From positions 1,054,001 through 1,118,000 of the forward strand of contig NZ_FNKB01000001.1 in the NCBI RefSeq assembly GCF_900102345.1: a stretch of 64,000 nucleotides of DNA, read 5' to 3'. This DNA comes from Leucobacter chromiiresistens (GTDB lineage: Bacteria > Actinomycetota > Actinomycetes > Actinomycetales > Microbacteriaceae). Numbering within the stretch: position 1 is the stretch's first letter; each line of letters starts with the position of its first letter. Below the pieces are notes generated by a model, which was given only the letters and a program-made list of their open reading frames with translations, was not told the DNA's origin and did no database searches. A program made the translations under genes and the position numbers. This document shows positions 52,193 through 60,871 of the stretch, piece after piece.

Positions 52193-52572
52193 GCGCGGGC
52201 GTGCGGCGCGTGCCCGCGGAGTCGCACGGGGCGCTCTCGTCGAGCGTGACCGTGATCGGGGAGACCGCGTACACGACGGTGATTCCGCTCGACGCGGAGG
52301 GCCGGCTCGTGGAGGGCATCACCGCCCAGTCGGAGGCCGTGATCGACGCACTGGAGGCGGATCTCGCCGCCGTGGGCGCCGGCCTGGCCGACATCGCGCA
52401 TCTCACCATCTACCTGCGCGACCTCGCGGAGCACCGCCCCGCGTTCAACGAGGTCTACGCGCGGCGCTTCGGCGAGCGCGTGCCGGTGCGGTGCGCCGTC
52501 GGCGTCGCCGAACTTGCCCGCCCGACGATGCTGGTGGAGCTGACGGCGATCGCCGCCGTGCCGCGGGGCTGA
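52189..52572 (+). CDS. RidA (YjgF/UK114) family protein
   Basis: A 127-residue RidA-family protein. These trimers hydrolyse reactive enamines and imines formed by PLP enzymes or amino-acid oxidation, releasing ammonia. Typical segments are GITAQSEAVIDALEADLAAV (about 44-63), DIAHLTIYLRDLAEHRPAFN and the C-terminal VPVRCAVGVAELARPTMLVE. The Arg that binds the substrate carboxylate in RidA is matched by the Arg in VRCAV. It is the last gene of the coupled cluster, overlapping the M19-like gene. This suggests the pathway generates an imine intermediate. Confidence 0.9.
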   Translation: MSAGVRRVPAESHGALSSSVTVIGETAYTTVIPLDAEGRLVEGITAQSEAVIDALEADLAAVGAGLADIAHLTIYLRDLAEHRPAFNEVYARRFGERVPVRCAVGVAELARPTMLVELTAIAAVPRG

Positions 52573-52647
52573 CGGCGGCGGGGCGGGGAGCGAAGCGCGC
52601 GCGTCAAGCCCGGCCCACGGTCGGCAGGCGAATGGCACACTGGAACC

Positions 52648-54288
52648 ATGCACGAACGAGCCGGTGCCGCTGCACGCCCCGAAGACCTGATCGACCTCGA
52701 CGCGCTGCTCGAGGCGTACGCGGAGATCGTTCCCGACCCGTCGGTCGACGCCCAGCGCGTCGTCTTCGGCACGTCGGGGCACCGGGGCTCCGCGCTGAAC
52801 GGCTCCTTCAATGAGGCCCACATCGCGGCGATCAGCGCCGCCATCGCCGAGTACCGCGCCGCGCAGGGCATCACCGGGCCGCTCTTCATCGGCGCCGACA
52901 CGCACGCGCTCTCCGCCCCGGCCGAGCGCACCGCCATCGAGGTGCTGATCGCGGCGGGCGTGCGCGTGCTCGCGGCGGCCGGCGAGGGCGACGCCGCCTT
53001 CGTGCCGACGCCCGCGCTCAGCCACGCGATCCTGCGCCACAACCGCGGCCGCGACGCCGATGACCCGGGCCGCGCCGACGGCATCGTGGTGACGCCGAGC
53101 CACAACCCGCCGAGCGACGGCGGCTTCAAGTACAACCCGCCCCACGGCGGCCCGGCGGGCGGCGACGCGACGGGCTGGATCGCCGACCGCGCGAACGCGC
53201 TGCTCGAATCGGGGGCCGTCATCGCGCGCGCCGACGAGGCGGCCGTGCGGTCGGTCGAGCGCTTCGACTTCTTGAACGCGTACGTCGACACCCTCGGCGA
53301 GGCGATCGACCTCGACGCGATCCGCGCCGCGCGCGTGCCGCTGGCGGTGCACCCGCTGGGCGGGGCGAGCGTCGCGTACTGGGCGGCGATCCGCGACCGG
53401 CTCGGCATCGAGCTCACCGTGCTCGGCCCCGGCGTCGACCCGCGGTGGGGGTTCATGCACCTCGACTGGGACGGGAGGATTCGCATGGATCCGTCGTCGG
53501 CGCACGTCATGTCGACGGTCGACGCGCACCGGGGCCCGTTCGCGATCATCGCGGGCAACGACGCCGACGCCGACCGGCACGGCATCGTCACCGCCGACGG
53601 GCTGATGAACCCGAACCACTACCTCGCGGTCGCGATCGACTACCTGCTCGCGCACCGGCCCGACTGGTCGCCCGCCGCCGGCATCGGCAAGACGCTCGTC
53701 TCGTCGGGCATCATCGACCGCGTCGTCGCCTCGCACGGCCGCGAACTGCTCGAGGTGCCCGTGGGCTTCAAGTGGTTCGTGCCCGGCCTCGCCGACGGCA
53801 GCGTCGTGTTCGGCGGCGAGGAGAGCGCCGGGGCGTCCTTCCTCTGCCGCGACGGCAGCGCGTGGAGCACCGACAAGGACGGGATCCTGCTCGCCCTGCT
53901 CGCCGCCGAGATCCAGGCCGTCACGGGCCAGTCGCCCTCCGAGCGATACCGCGAGCTCACCGCCCGCTTCGGCGACCCCGCGTACGCGCGCGTCGACGCC
54001 GCCGCGACGCCCGCGCAGAAGGCGCGGCTCGGCGCGCTCTCGCCCGACGACGTCGACGACACGGAGCTGGCGGGGGATCCCATCACCGCGATCCTCACCG
54101 AGGCGCCCGGCAACGGGGCGCCCATCGGCGGGCTCAAGGTGCAGACCGAGCACGCATGGTTCGCGGCGCGGCCGTCGGGCACCGAAGACGTGATGAAGAT
54201 CTACGCCGAGTCGTTCCGCGGCCCCGAGCACCTCGCCGAGGTGCAGGCGGCGGCGCAGGCGCTCGTCGGGCGCGTGCTCGCCGACTGA
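52648..54288 (+). CDS. pgm: phosphoglucomutase (alpha-D-glucose-specific)
   Basis: Pgm interconverts glucose 1- and 6-phosphate. The 546-residue protein has all four domain signatures: the phosphoserine loop VVTPSHNPPSDGG (about 148-160), the metal loop GNDADADRHGI, the sugar-recognition loop FGGEESAGASF and the phosphate-binding RPSGTEDVMKIYAESF near the C-terminus. This is the bacterial alpha-D-glucose-type enzyme. CACACT six bases before the ATG is a weak leaderless -10 candidate. It stands 75 bases after the RidA-like gene and probably is not part of that operon. Confidence 0.95.
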   Translation: MHERAGAAARPEDLIDLDALLEAYAEIVPDPSVDAQRVVFGTSGHRGSALNGSFNEAHIAAISAAIAEYRAAQGITGPLFIGADTHALSAPAERTAIEVLIAAGVRVLAAAGEGDAAFVPTPALSHAILRHNRGRDADDPGRADGIVVTPSHNPPSDGGFKYNPPHGGPAGGDATGWIADRANALLESGAVIARADEAAVRSVERFDFLNAYVDTLGEAIDLDAIRAARVPLAVHPLGGASVAYWAAIRDRLGIELTVLGPGVDPRWGFMHLDWDGRIRMDPSSAHVMSTVDAHRGPFAIIAGNDADADRHGIVTADGLMNPNHYLAVAIDYLLAHRPDWSPAAGIGKTLVSSGIIDRVVASHGRELLEVPVGFKWFVPGLADGSVVFGGEESAGASFLCRDGSAWSTDKDGILLALLAAEIQAVTGQSPSERYRELTARFGDPAYARVDAAATPAQKARLGALSPDDVDDTELAGDPITAILTEAPGNGAPIGGLKVQTEHAWFAARPSGTEDVMKIYAESFRGPEHLAEVQAAAQALVGRVLAD

Positions 54289-54317
54289 CGGGCTGCCGCG
54301 CCGGTACGCTAAGAGGC

Positions 54318-55277
54318 ATGTCGCACGCCTCGCCCGCCCCCCGTCGGTACTCCTACCTGGGGCCTGCGGGAACCTTCACCGAGGCGGCGCTGCGGCAGGT
54401 GCCCGAGGCGGAGGGGCAGGAGTGGCGCCCCGTCGAGAACCTCGGGGAGGCGCTCGGCGATGTGGTCTCGGGCGCGAGCGACGCCGCGATGATCGCCATC
54501 GAGAACTCGATCGACGGCGGAGTGACGGTCGCGCAGGACGCGCTCGCCACGATGCCCGGCCTGCGCATCATCGGCGAGTACCTCGTGCCCGTGCGCTTCG
54601 TGCTCGTGGCGCGACCGGGCACGGCGCTCGCCGACGTGAACGTGGTGTCGGGTCACCCCGTCGCGTACGCCCAGTGCCGCGCCTGGCTCGACGGGGCGGC
54701 GCCCACCCACCGGCACCTCGTCGCCACGTCGAACGTGCAGGCGGCAGCCGATCTCTTCGACCCGGCCAAGGGCATCGACGCCGCCATCGCGCCGCCCGGC
54801 ATCGAGGCGCACTACGACGTCGAGGTGCTCGCCGAAGGCATCGCCGAGAACCCCGACGCCGTGACCCGGTTCGTGCTGGTGAGCCGCAGCGTGCCGGTGG
54901 GGGAGCCGACCGGCGCCGACAAGACGTCGCTCATGGTCGAGCTGCCCGAAGACAGGCCGGGTGCGCTGCTCGACCTGCTCGAGCAGTTCGCCGCGCGCGG
55001 CGTGAACCTCACCCTGCTCGCGTCGCGCCCGATCGGCGATCGGATGGGGCGCTACCGCTTCGTGATCGACGCCGAGGGGCACGTGAAGGACGAGCGGGTC
55101 GCCGATGCGCTGCTCGGGGTGAAGCGGTTCAGCCCCAAGGTCGTGTTCCTCGGCTCGTATCCGCGGGCCGACCGCGTGGCGGCCACGATCCGAGATCTGC
55201 ACGACGACGACACGTTCCGCGACGCCCGCGACTGGCTGCGCGGCGTCATCGAGGGCACGCGCGACGGGGACGCGTAA
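54318..55277 (+). CDS. pheA: prephenate dehydratase PheA
   Basis: PheA converts prephenate to phenylpyruvate in phenylalanine synthesis. The 319-residue monofunctional protein has YSYLGPAGTFTEAALRQV at the start, the catalytic region IAIENSIDGGVT, the key Thr-Arg-Phe in NPDAVTRFVLVSR (about 180-192), and an ACT regulatory domain beginning KTSLMVELPEDRPGALLDLL. The allosteric ESRP motif appears as ASRPIG. TACGCT (54305-54310) ends seven bases before the ATG, giving a leaderless transcript. Confidence 0.95.
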   Translation: MSHASPAPRRYSYLGPAGTFTEAALRQVPEAEGQEWRPVENLGEALGDVVSGASDAAMIAIENSIDGGVTVAQDALATMPGLRIIGEYLVPVRFVLVARPGTALADVNVVSGHPVAYAQCRAWLDGAAPTHRHLVATSNVQAAADLFDPAKGIDAAIAPPGIEAHYDVEVLAEGIAENPDAVTRFVLVSRSVPVGEPTGADKTSLMVELPEDRPGALLDLLEQFAARGVNLTLLASRPIGDRMGRYRFVIDAEGHVKDERVADALLGVKRFSPKVVFLGSYPRADRVAATIRDLHDDDTFRDARDWLRGVIEGTRDGDA

Positions 55278-55295
55278 CGCCCTCCCGCCGCTGCG

Positions 55296-55346
55296 CCCGA
55301 GCTTCGCCCGAGCCCGAGCTACGCCCGAGCCCGAGCTACGCCCGCG
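55296..55346. repeat. three-unit 17-bp tandem repeat overlapping a stop codon
   Basis: Three copies of CCCGAGCTACGCCCGAG, the first with T for A and the last with CG for AG at the end, lie between pheA and the lipid kinase gene. The third copy includes the minus-strand stop codon of the kinase (55336-55338). Confidence 0.7.
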
Positions 55347-56333
55347 CCCGCCATTCGGGCAGCACGCGCACGACGAGGGCGCCCGGGTCCACGTCGCCGC
55401 TCACGGCGAGGGCGACCCCGAAGTCGTCGCCGTCGAGCTGCACCGGCTCGGGCTTCGCCACGGCCAGCGCGTACCGCTCGGCGCGCAGGTACGAGACGCT
55501 GCGCGTGTCGCGCACGAGGTCGATGATGCGGCGCCCGGCCCGCGTGCGGCGCAGCACCCCGTTCTCCCACCCGATCTTGCGCCAGATGCGCAGCCAGGCG
55601 AATCGGCCGAGCGGGTGCAGGGCGACGACGTCGAGTTTGCCGTCGTCGAGGCGGGCGTCGGGGATGAGCAGGACGCCGCCGGGCATCAGCCCGCAGTTGC
55701 CGATCATGACCGTGTAGACCGAGAGCGGCTGCACGGGCGAGCGGTCGACGGAGTAGTGGATCTGCAGCGGGCGGTCGGAGATCATGGTGCGCACCCCGGC
55801 GTCCACGTAGGCGAGCCACCCGAGCCGCTTCTTGAGCGTCGCCTTCGTGGCCGAGATGGCGCGCGCGTCGAGGCCCATTCCCGCGAGCACGAGGAAGACG
55901 TGCTCGCTCTCCGATTCGTCTGCGCGCACGATGCGCACGATGCCGAGGTCGATGGCGCGGTTGCGGCCGGTGAACGCCGCGCGCACGACCTCGTCGAGCC
56001 GGTTCAGCGGTGCGCCCAGGTTTCTCGCGAGCAGGTTGCCGGTGCCCTGCGGCACGATGGCGACGGGGTCCCGCTGCCCCTGAGCGCCTCGGCCACGGCC
56101 CGGATCGTGCCGTCGCCCCCGCTCGCGAGCACGACGTTCGCACCGTCGGCGATCGCCCGGCGGGCGGCCGTCACCCCCGCGTCTTCGGCCGCCGTCTCGT
56201 ACCAGCGCGTCGCCCCCCACGCGGCCGCGCGCTCGTGCTGCGCGACGGCCGCGCGGAGCGCCGGCAGGTCCGTCTTGAACGGCTGGTACACGACCGCGGC
56301 CCACGGGATGTGATGCGACCGGGTGCCTGGCAT
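55336..56333 (-). pseudogene. diacylglycerol kinase-like lipid kinase, broken by a one-base frameshift
   Basis: The N-terminal frame (ATG 56333) encodes AAVVYQPFKTDLPAL onward to the nucleotide motif ASGGDGTIRAVAEALRG. The downstream frame continues the same domain with VAIVPQGTGNLLARNLGAPL, GLDARAISATKATLKKRLGW and SVYTVMIGNCGLMPGGVLLI to the end. The two frames join near 56063-56070. One added base, restoring CCCCGGTCG from CCCCGTCG, would give a 332-residue intact kinase. The total span of 998 bases fits a single missing base. Either the gene is newly inactivated or the base is a sequencing error. TACGCT (56340-56345, minus strand) supplies a leaderless promoter. The gene is divergent from serS. 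Confidence 0.85.
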
Positions 56334-56391
56334 GCGACCAGCGTAACGCCGGGCGGCCCGCCGCAGCCTGGGCGCGGGTAAGCTGGAGCGC

Positions 56392-57663
56392 GTGATCGAT
56401 CCAGTCCTCCTCCGCAACGATCCCGAAGCCGTGAAGCGCTCGCAGCGCGCCAGAGGAAACGACGAGGCGGTGGTCGACGAGGCGCTCGCCGCAGACGCGA
56501 GTCGCCGCGCGGCCCTCGGCGAGTTCGAGTCGCTGCGCGCCGAGCAGAACGAGTTCGGCAAGCAGGTGAAGGCGGCCTCGAAGGAGGAGAAGCCGGAGCT
56601 GATCAAGCGGGCGCAGCAGCTCGCCGCCTCGGTGAAGGCGGCCGATGCCCGCGCGAAGGCGGCGGAGGCCGAGTTCGAGGCCGTGTCGCTGCGCATCGAG
56701 AACCTCGTGATCGAGGGCGTGCCGTCGGGCGGCGAGGAGAACTTCGTCACGCTGCGCGAGGTCGGCGAGCGGCCCGACTTCGACTTCGAGCCCCGCGATC
56801 ACCTCGAACTGGGCGAGATGCTCGGCGCGATCGACATGGAGCGCGGCGCCAAGGTGTCGGGAGCGCGCTTCTACTTCCTCCGCGGCGTGGGCGCACGTCT
56901 CGAGCTGGCGCTCATGAACCTGGCGCTCGACCGGGCGCTGCACCACGGCTTCACCCCGCTCATCACGCCCACCCTGGTCAAGCCCGAGATCATGCAGGGT
57001 ACCGGGTTCCTGGGCGAGCACGCCGACGAGGTCTACCACCTGCCCGCGCAGGATCTCTTCCTCACCGGCACCAGCGAGGTGGCCCTCGCCGGCTACCACG
57101 CCGACGAGATCATCGACGTCGCGGGCGGCCCGATCCGCTACGCGGGATGGTCGACGTGCTACCGCAGCGAGGCCGGCTCGCACGGCAAGGACACCCGCGG
57201 CATCCTCCGCGTGCACCAGTTCAACAAGCTCGAGATGTTCGTCTACACCGACCCGGCCGAGGCGGAGGCCGAGCACGAGCGCCTCGTCGGTTGGCAGGAG
57301 GAGATCCTCCAGGCCCTCGGCCTGCACTACCGCGTCATCGACGTCGCCGCCGGCGACCTCGGGTCGAGCGCGGCGCGCAAGTTCGACATCGAGGCGTGGG
57401 TGCCGACGCAGGACGCCTACCGGGAGCTGACGTCGACGAGCAACTGCACCACCTACCAGTCGCGACGCCTCTCGACGCGCTACCGCACCGAGAGCGGCAA
57501 GACCGCCGCCGTCGCGACGCTGAACGGCACGCTCGCCACCACGCGGTGGATCGTCGCCATCCTCGAGACGCACCAGCAGGCCGACGGCAGCGTGATCGTG
57601 CCCGAGGCGCTGCGCCCCTACCTCGGCGGGCTCGACGTGCTCACCCCGATCGCGGGGGCGTGA
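56392..57663 (+). CDS. serS: seryl-tRNA synthetase SerS
   Basis: SerS charges tRNA-Ser. The 423-residue protein has the N-terminal antiparallel coiled-coil arm (about 27-100, rich in Ala/Glu/Lys) and the class II core. Core features are motif 2 [15 protein letters not shown] with [19 protein letters not shown], and motif 3 [31 protein letters not shown] is the conserved Ser-binding zone. The GTG start is supported by TAAGCT (56379-56384) seven bases upstream. A tRNA-Ser gene lies about 1 kb downstream. The next gene starts five bases after the stop. Confidence 0.96.
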   Translation: MIDPVLLRNDPEAVKRSQRARGNDEAVVDEALAADASRRAALGEFESLRAEQNEFGKQVKAASKEEKPELIKRAQQLAASVKAADARAKAAEAEFEAVSLRIENLVIEGVPSGGEENFVTLREVGERPDFDFEPRDHLELGEMLGAIDMERGAKVSGARFYFLRGVGARLELALMNLALDRALHHGFTPLITPTLVKPEIMQGTGFLGEHADEVYHLPAQDLFLTGTSEVALAGYHADEIIDVAGGPIRYAGWSTCYRSEAGSHGKDTRGILRVHQFNKLEMFVYTDPAEAEAEHERLVGWQEEILQALGLHYRVIDVAAGDLGSSAARKFDIEAWVPTQDAYRELTSTSNCTTYQSRRLSTRYRTESGKTAAVATLNGTLATTRWIVAILETHQQADGSVIVPEALRPYLGGLDVLTPIAGA

Positions 57664-57667
57664 GCCG

Positions 57668-58540
57668 GTGAGCGCCTCCACCCGCATCCCCGTGGCCGAG
57701 CGGCACCTCATCGCGCTCGACATCGACGGCACCGTGCTCAGCCACGGCTTCGGCGAGGGCGCCGGCGACGACGCGGACGGCGGGCACATCGACCCCGAAC
57801 TGGCCGACGCGATCCTCGCCCTGCACGAGATGGGGCACGAGGTCGTCATCGCGACCGGCCGCTCCGTCGACGCCACGCTGCCCATCGTGGAGCGGCTCGG
57901 GATCCGTCCCGAGTGGGTCGTCTCGGCCAACGGGGCGGTCACGCTGCGCCGCGACCCGCTCGCCCACCGCGCGTACCGCCGCGAGTTCGTGGAGGCCTTC
58001 GACCCGAGCGACGCGCTGCGGAAGATCCGCACCCAGCTCGTCACGGCGCGCTTCGCCGTCGAGCTCGCCGACGGCGGGTTCCTCTACACCGACGACATCC
58101 CCACGGGCACCCTGCCCGCGCGGCAGCGGCGCGTGCCGTTCGAGCAGCTGCTCGGCGTGCAGGCGTCGCGCGTCGTCGTCGTGTCGCCCGACCACCGGCT
58201 CGAGGAGTTCCTCGACGTGGTGAGCACGCTCGGCCTCACCCACGTCTCGTACGCCGTCGGCAGCACCTCGTGGCTCGACATCGCCCCGCACGGGGTGACG
58301 AAGGCGAGCGCGCTCGAGGTGGTCGCATCGCACCTCGGCATCGACGGATCGCGCGTCTTCGCCGCGGGCGACGGTCGCAATGACATCGAGATGCTGCAGT
58401 GGGCGGCGAAGCGCGGCGATGCGGTCGCGATGGGGCAGGCCGTCGACGATGTGCGGGCCGTCGCGAGTCGCGTGACGGGAACGATCGACGAGGGCGGGCT
58501 GCTGACCGCGCTGCGCGACCGGTTCCCGGTGCTCGGGTAG
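57668..58540 (+). CDS. HAD-superfamily Cof-type phosphatase
   Basis: A 290-residue HAD hydrolase of the Cof/IIB group, which removes phosphate from sugar or cofactor phosphates. Motif I is LIALDIDGTVLSHGF, motif II is VVIATGRS, the catalytic Lys is in HGVTKASALE, and motif IV is FAAGDGRNDIEMLQWA. The IIB cap lies between about 95 and 200. The GTG start is five bases downstream of serS, so the two are co-transcribed, a pairing often seen in actinobacteria. The substrate is not known. Confidence 0.9.
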   Translation: MSASTRIPVAERHLIALDIDGTVLSHGFGEGAGDDADGGHIDPELADAILALHEMGHEVVIATGRSVDATLPIVERLGIRPEWVVSANGAVTLRRDPLAHRAYRREFVEAFDPSDALRKIRTQLVTARFAVELADGGFLYTDDIPTGTLPARQRRVPFEQLLGVQASRVVVVSPDHRLEEFLDVVSTLGLTHVSYAVGSTSWLDIAPHGVTKASALEVVASHLGIDGSRVFAAGDGRNDIEMLQWAAKRGDAVAMGQAVDDVRAVASRVTGTIDEGGLLTALRDRFPVLG

Positions 58541-58585
58541 CGGATCGGAGCGCGGATCCCGGGGGCTGCCTGCGCCAGCCGCGCC

Positions 58586-58618
58586 GTCGGTTCGCCCGCG
58601 CCGACGTCGGTTCGCCCG
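58586..58618. repeat. 13-base direct repeat before tRNA-Ser
   Basis: GTCGGTTCGCCCG occurs at 58586-58598 and 58606-58618, each followed by a CG/TG-rich base pair and GCC. It sits in the 103-base gap between the HAD gene and the tRNA. No function is evident. Confidence 0.5.
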
Positions 58619-58630
58619 TGCCCCGTTTGC

Positions 58631-58636
58631 TAAGCT
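58631..58636 (+). promoter_or_regulatory. -10 element of the tRNA-Ser gene
   Basis: TAAGCT ends seven bases before the first base of the tRNA, so transcription would start at or just before the mature 5' end. This is the same spacing as for the leaderless protein genes. Confidence 0.6.
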
Positions 58637-58643
58637 CGTGCGC

Positions 58644-58731
58644 GGAGGGTTGTCCGAGCGGCCGAAGGAACTTGTCTTGAAAACAAGCAGGCGGTAACCC
58701 CGTCTCAGGGGTTCAAATCCCCTACCCTCCG
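58644..58731 (+). tRNA. tRNA-Ser (anticodon UGA)
   Basis: An 88-base tRNA with acceptor arms GGAGGGT/ACCCTCC and discriminator G. The anticodon stem CTTGT/ACAAG encloses the loop CTTGAAA (anticodon TGA, reading UCA). There is a long variable arm GCGGTAACCCCGTCTC typical of tRNA-Ser and the T arm GGGG-TTCAAATC-CCC. CCA is not encoded. It directly precedes an integrase gene, so its 3' part is probably the attachment site of the element to its right. Confidence 0.95.
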
Positions 58732-58754
58732 CTGAAACCCAAGATCAGAGGCCG

Positions 58755-58792
58755 AAAGCCCCGAACCCGTCTAGACCCAGGTTCGGGGCTTT
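58755..58792 (+). terminator. intrinsic terminator after tRNA-Ser
   Basis: AAAGCCCCGAACC and GGTTCGGGGCTTT form a perfect 13-base-pair stem around a 12-base loop, ending in TTT with further T-rich sequence after it. It lies 23 bases beyond the tRNA. It also faces the end of the minus-strand integrase gene, so it could serve both strands. Confidence 0.85.
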
Positions 58793-58877
58793 CATTCTGC
58801 CTCTCACAAAATCAATCACAACCCGAGGAATGCAGCGTCTAGACCTTGCCCGCCGCCGCCTCCGGTACATCTGACTC
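58793..58877. other. probable left attachment region of the integrative element
   Basis: Between the tRNA terminator and the integrase stop is a gene-free, comparatively AT-rich stretch. CGTCTAGACC occurs at 58836-58845 and again inside the terminator loop (58768-58777), two direct copies 68 bases apart that could be recombinase arm sites. The location between a tRNA and an integrase gene is the usual att arrangement. The exact core cannot be set without the right end. Confidence 0.45.
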
Positions 58878-60205
58878 TCACTCCGAACGCTTCCCCACCT
58901 TCGCCGCTACCGCCGCGATGCCGCTTGCTCCACCTTCAGGCAGGTACGCGCCCAAGAAGGTCTCGACGGTATGGCCGAGCCAGGCCGCGGCATCGGTCGG
59001 TGCCACCCCCGCCGCGATGAACAAAAACGCGTTCGTATGGCGGAGCGAGTGGAGGTGGATCTTCGGCATAGACGCGGATGCGCAGAGCTGCCGGAACCTT
59101 TCGCTGTAGGTGTCTGGTCGGAGTGGGGTGCCAACCTCGTCCACGAGCACGAGACCGGTCTCCCTCCACGCCGAACCGGCCCGCAGTCGGTCCTCGGCCT
59201 GCCGTCGCCTCATGCGACGGAGAAGCCCCACAGTTCCCGGCAGCACCTCCTCGACCGGCAGCGTGCGGCGGCGCTGCGGAGACTTCGGATCATCGACCGC
59301 ATAATTGCTTGACCCGAGAGCCACACGTCCCTGACGGACCGTTACCGTACCGGCCTCCATGTCCACGTCGCTCCAACGCAGCCCGCAGATATCGGCGCGG
59401 GTGAGACCGAGCGATGACAACCACCATGCCCCACCGAGTCGATCATCTGCTGTGTGCGCCCGGAACTGCTCCAGGGCCTCGCATCGGGCCTCAGTGCCCC
59501 GGCCAGTCGTCGGCCAGTGCTCCAGGGACTCGCCGACCTTCGTTGTCTGCCGCGGTGGCCGTACACCCTTCGTCACGTTCCGTGTCAGGGTCTCGTCGGC
59601 GACGCCGAAATCGAGCGCCTGTGAGAGCGCACCCAGAGCCGCTCGGATCGACCGGGGCGATAGCGGTCCGTTATCCCGCTTGCGTCCGCTCGTCGCGAGA
59701 TGCTCGATCAGAGCGCGAATATCTCGGGGGCGGAGGTCAACGGCTGCACGCGACCTTATGGCTCTGAGTACGGGCGCGAGTTGATCTCGGTAGCCGTTCA
59801 CGGTGACCTCGCGCACGTCGGTGCGAGACCGTAGCCATCGCTCGCATAGCTCGGCAACGGTTTCGTCGCGCTCGCGTGCGCCCCTTTCGGCGACTGCGGC
59901 GCGCACCTCGGAGACCCATGCGCGGGCAGCCTCGACGCTGCCGAACGTCTTGGTGAGCTGTCGCCGCTGCAACGCCCCCCGCGGTGTCGCGTCCACGACG
60001 GCCCGAAACCGTGCGCCTTGCTTCGCCTCGACTCGGCGGGTGGGTTCGCCCCATGCGGGCACCTGGGGCAGGCGAACCCGACGACGCGCTCGCCTTCGTG
60101 GATCGGGGTCCATCCTTCGCGCCTGTTGCCGCGGCGCTCGCCGCAGCTCGGGCATTGCTTTATAGCGTCGATCCCTGCCGGGATCGTGTGGCGTCTACCG
60201 GCCAT
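58878..60205 (-). CDS. tyrosine recombinase (integrase), probably frameshifted near 60055
   Basis: The long frame encodes a phage-type integrase: an N-terminal arm-binding part (RFRAVVDATPRGALQRRQLT), a core-binding domain (ETVAELCERWLRSRTDVREV) and the catalytic domain. Its Arg is in LTRADICGLRWSDV, the HxxR is in HSLRHTNAF, a His is in WLGHTVE, and the Tyr nucleophile is in TFLGAYLP. A separate frame from ATG 60205 gives a zinc-ribbon start, IKQCPSCGERRGNRREG and VVGFACPRCP, which I believe belongs to the same protein. Joining the frames needs one added base (CCGCATGG to CCGGCATGG), and the 1328-base span fits. The catalytic part might still be made from an internal GTG. Confidence 0.8.
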
Positions 60206-60871
60206 TCAGCTATCCTCTCGTTGCGCAGATGCCGCCCGTGACAAATCGAGGTCCGGGCGTTCCTGCCGTGCGCGATAGATCCATGAGTTGACGGTCGCGA
60301 CGCTCCGCTCGAACCGCTCCGCGATATCTTTGGCTGCGAGGCCCTCCCGCCTGAGCCGGGCCAATTCCTCCGGGCTCGGGCGCTCTGGGGTCGCGATCAA
60401 GTTCAGCTCGCGCGCCCGCCGCAGGTGCCGGTCGAGCGTAGCAACCGACACATTCAGTTCTTCGGCTGCGCGGCTGCGCAATGGGCGGGTGCCTTCGTCG
60501 CGTAGCCGCATCCAGACGCCCGCGGCGCGCTCAACCTGGCGCGTCAGGTCTGAGCTGTCGGGGTTAGCTTGGCCGAGCGCGGCCAGGGCCGGAAAGAGTT
60601 TCATTGACCTCGGACCGGAATCGTGCCTCTGCGAGATCGCGAATGCCGCGAGCGCTCGCAGGGGCAACTTCCCGAGCCGCTCGCCTGTGAGCGCTACGGG
60701 CTCGGCGTCCGGGAGACGCTCGACGGCGATGTCAAGAATCTGGCGGCGACCCGGGCAGCGGAAGCAGTATTTTTCCGAGCTCTGATTGGATGCAGGAGGC
60801 GCCGATCCGGTGACTGAGTTCAGATCAATGGCGCAATACTTTATATAGGAGCTCAATTCCGGGTGTGCCAA
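60206..60871 (-). CDS. helix-turn-helix DNA-binding protein upstream of the integrase
   Basis: Up to 221 residues with two recognisable helix-turn-helix stretches in the C-terminal half: RSRAAEELNVSVATLDRHLR and LAAKDIAERFERSVATVNSW. The stop codon abuts the ATG at 60205 (TGAATG in minus-strand reading), so it is translationally coupled to the zinc-ribbon/integrase frame. It may be an excisionase or an element regulator. The start is uncertain. ATG 60871 gives an N-terminus of low quality containing a TATATAAA promoter-like stretch. ATG 60604 gives a 132-residue form that keeps both HTH motifs. Confidence 0.6.
   Translation of the reverse strand: MAHPELSSYIKYCAIDLNSVTGSAPPASNQSSEKYCFRCPGRRQILDIAVERLPDAEPVALTGERLGKLPLRALAAFAISQRHDSGPRSMKLFPALAALGQANPDSSDLTRQVERAAGVWMRLRDEGTRPLRSRAAEELNVSVATLDRHLRRARELNLIATPERPSPEELARLRREGLAAKDIAERFERSVATVNSWIYRARQERPDLDLSRAASAQREDS

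Noticed and set aside
55336..58044. 902-codon minus-strand reading through serS into the lipid kinase
   Set aside because: Only the last about 250 codons are real (C-terminal kinase part). The rest is antisense to serS and the HAD phosphatase gene. The continuous frame is an effect of the frameshift.
59803..60278. Plus-strand frames antisense to the integrase
   Set aside because: They have no start context or family features, and they are complementary to a recognised recombinase.
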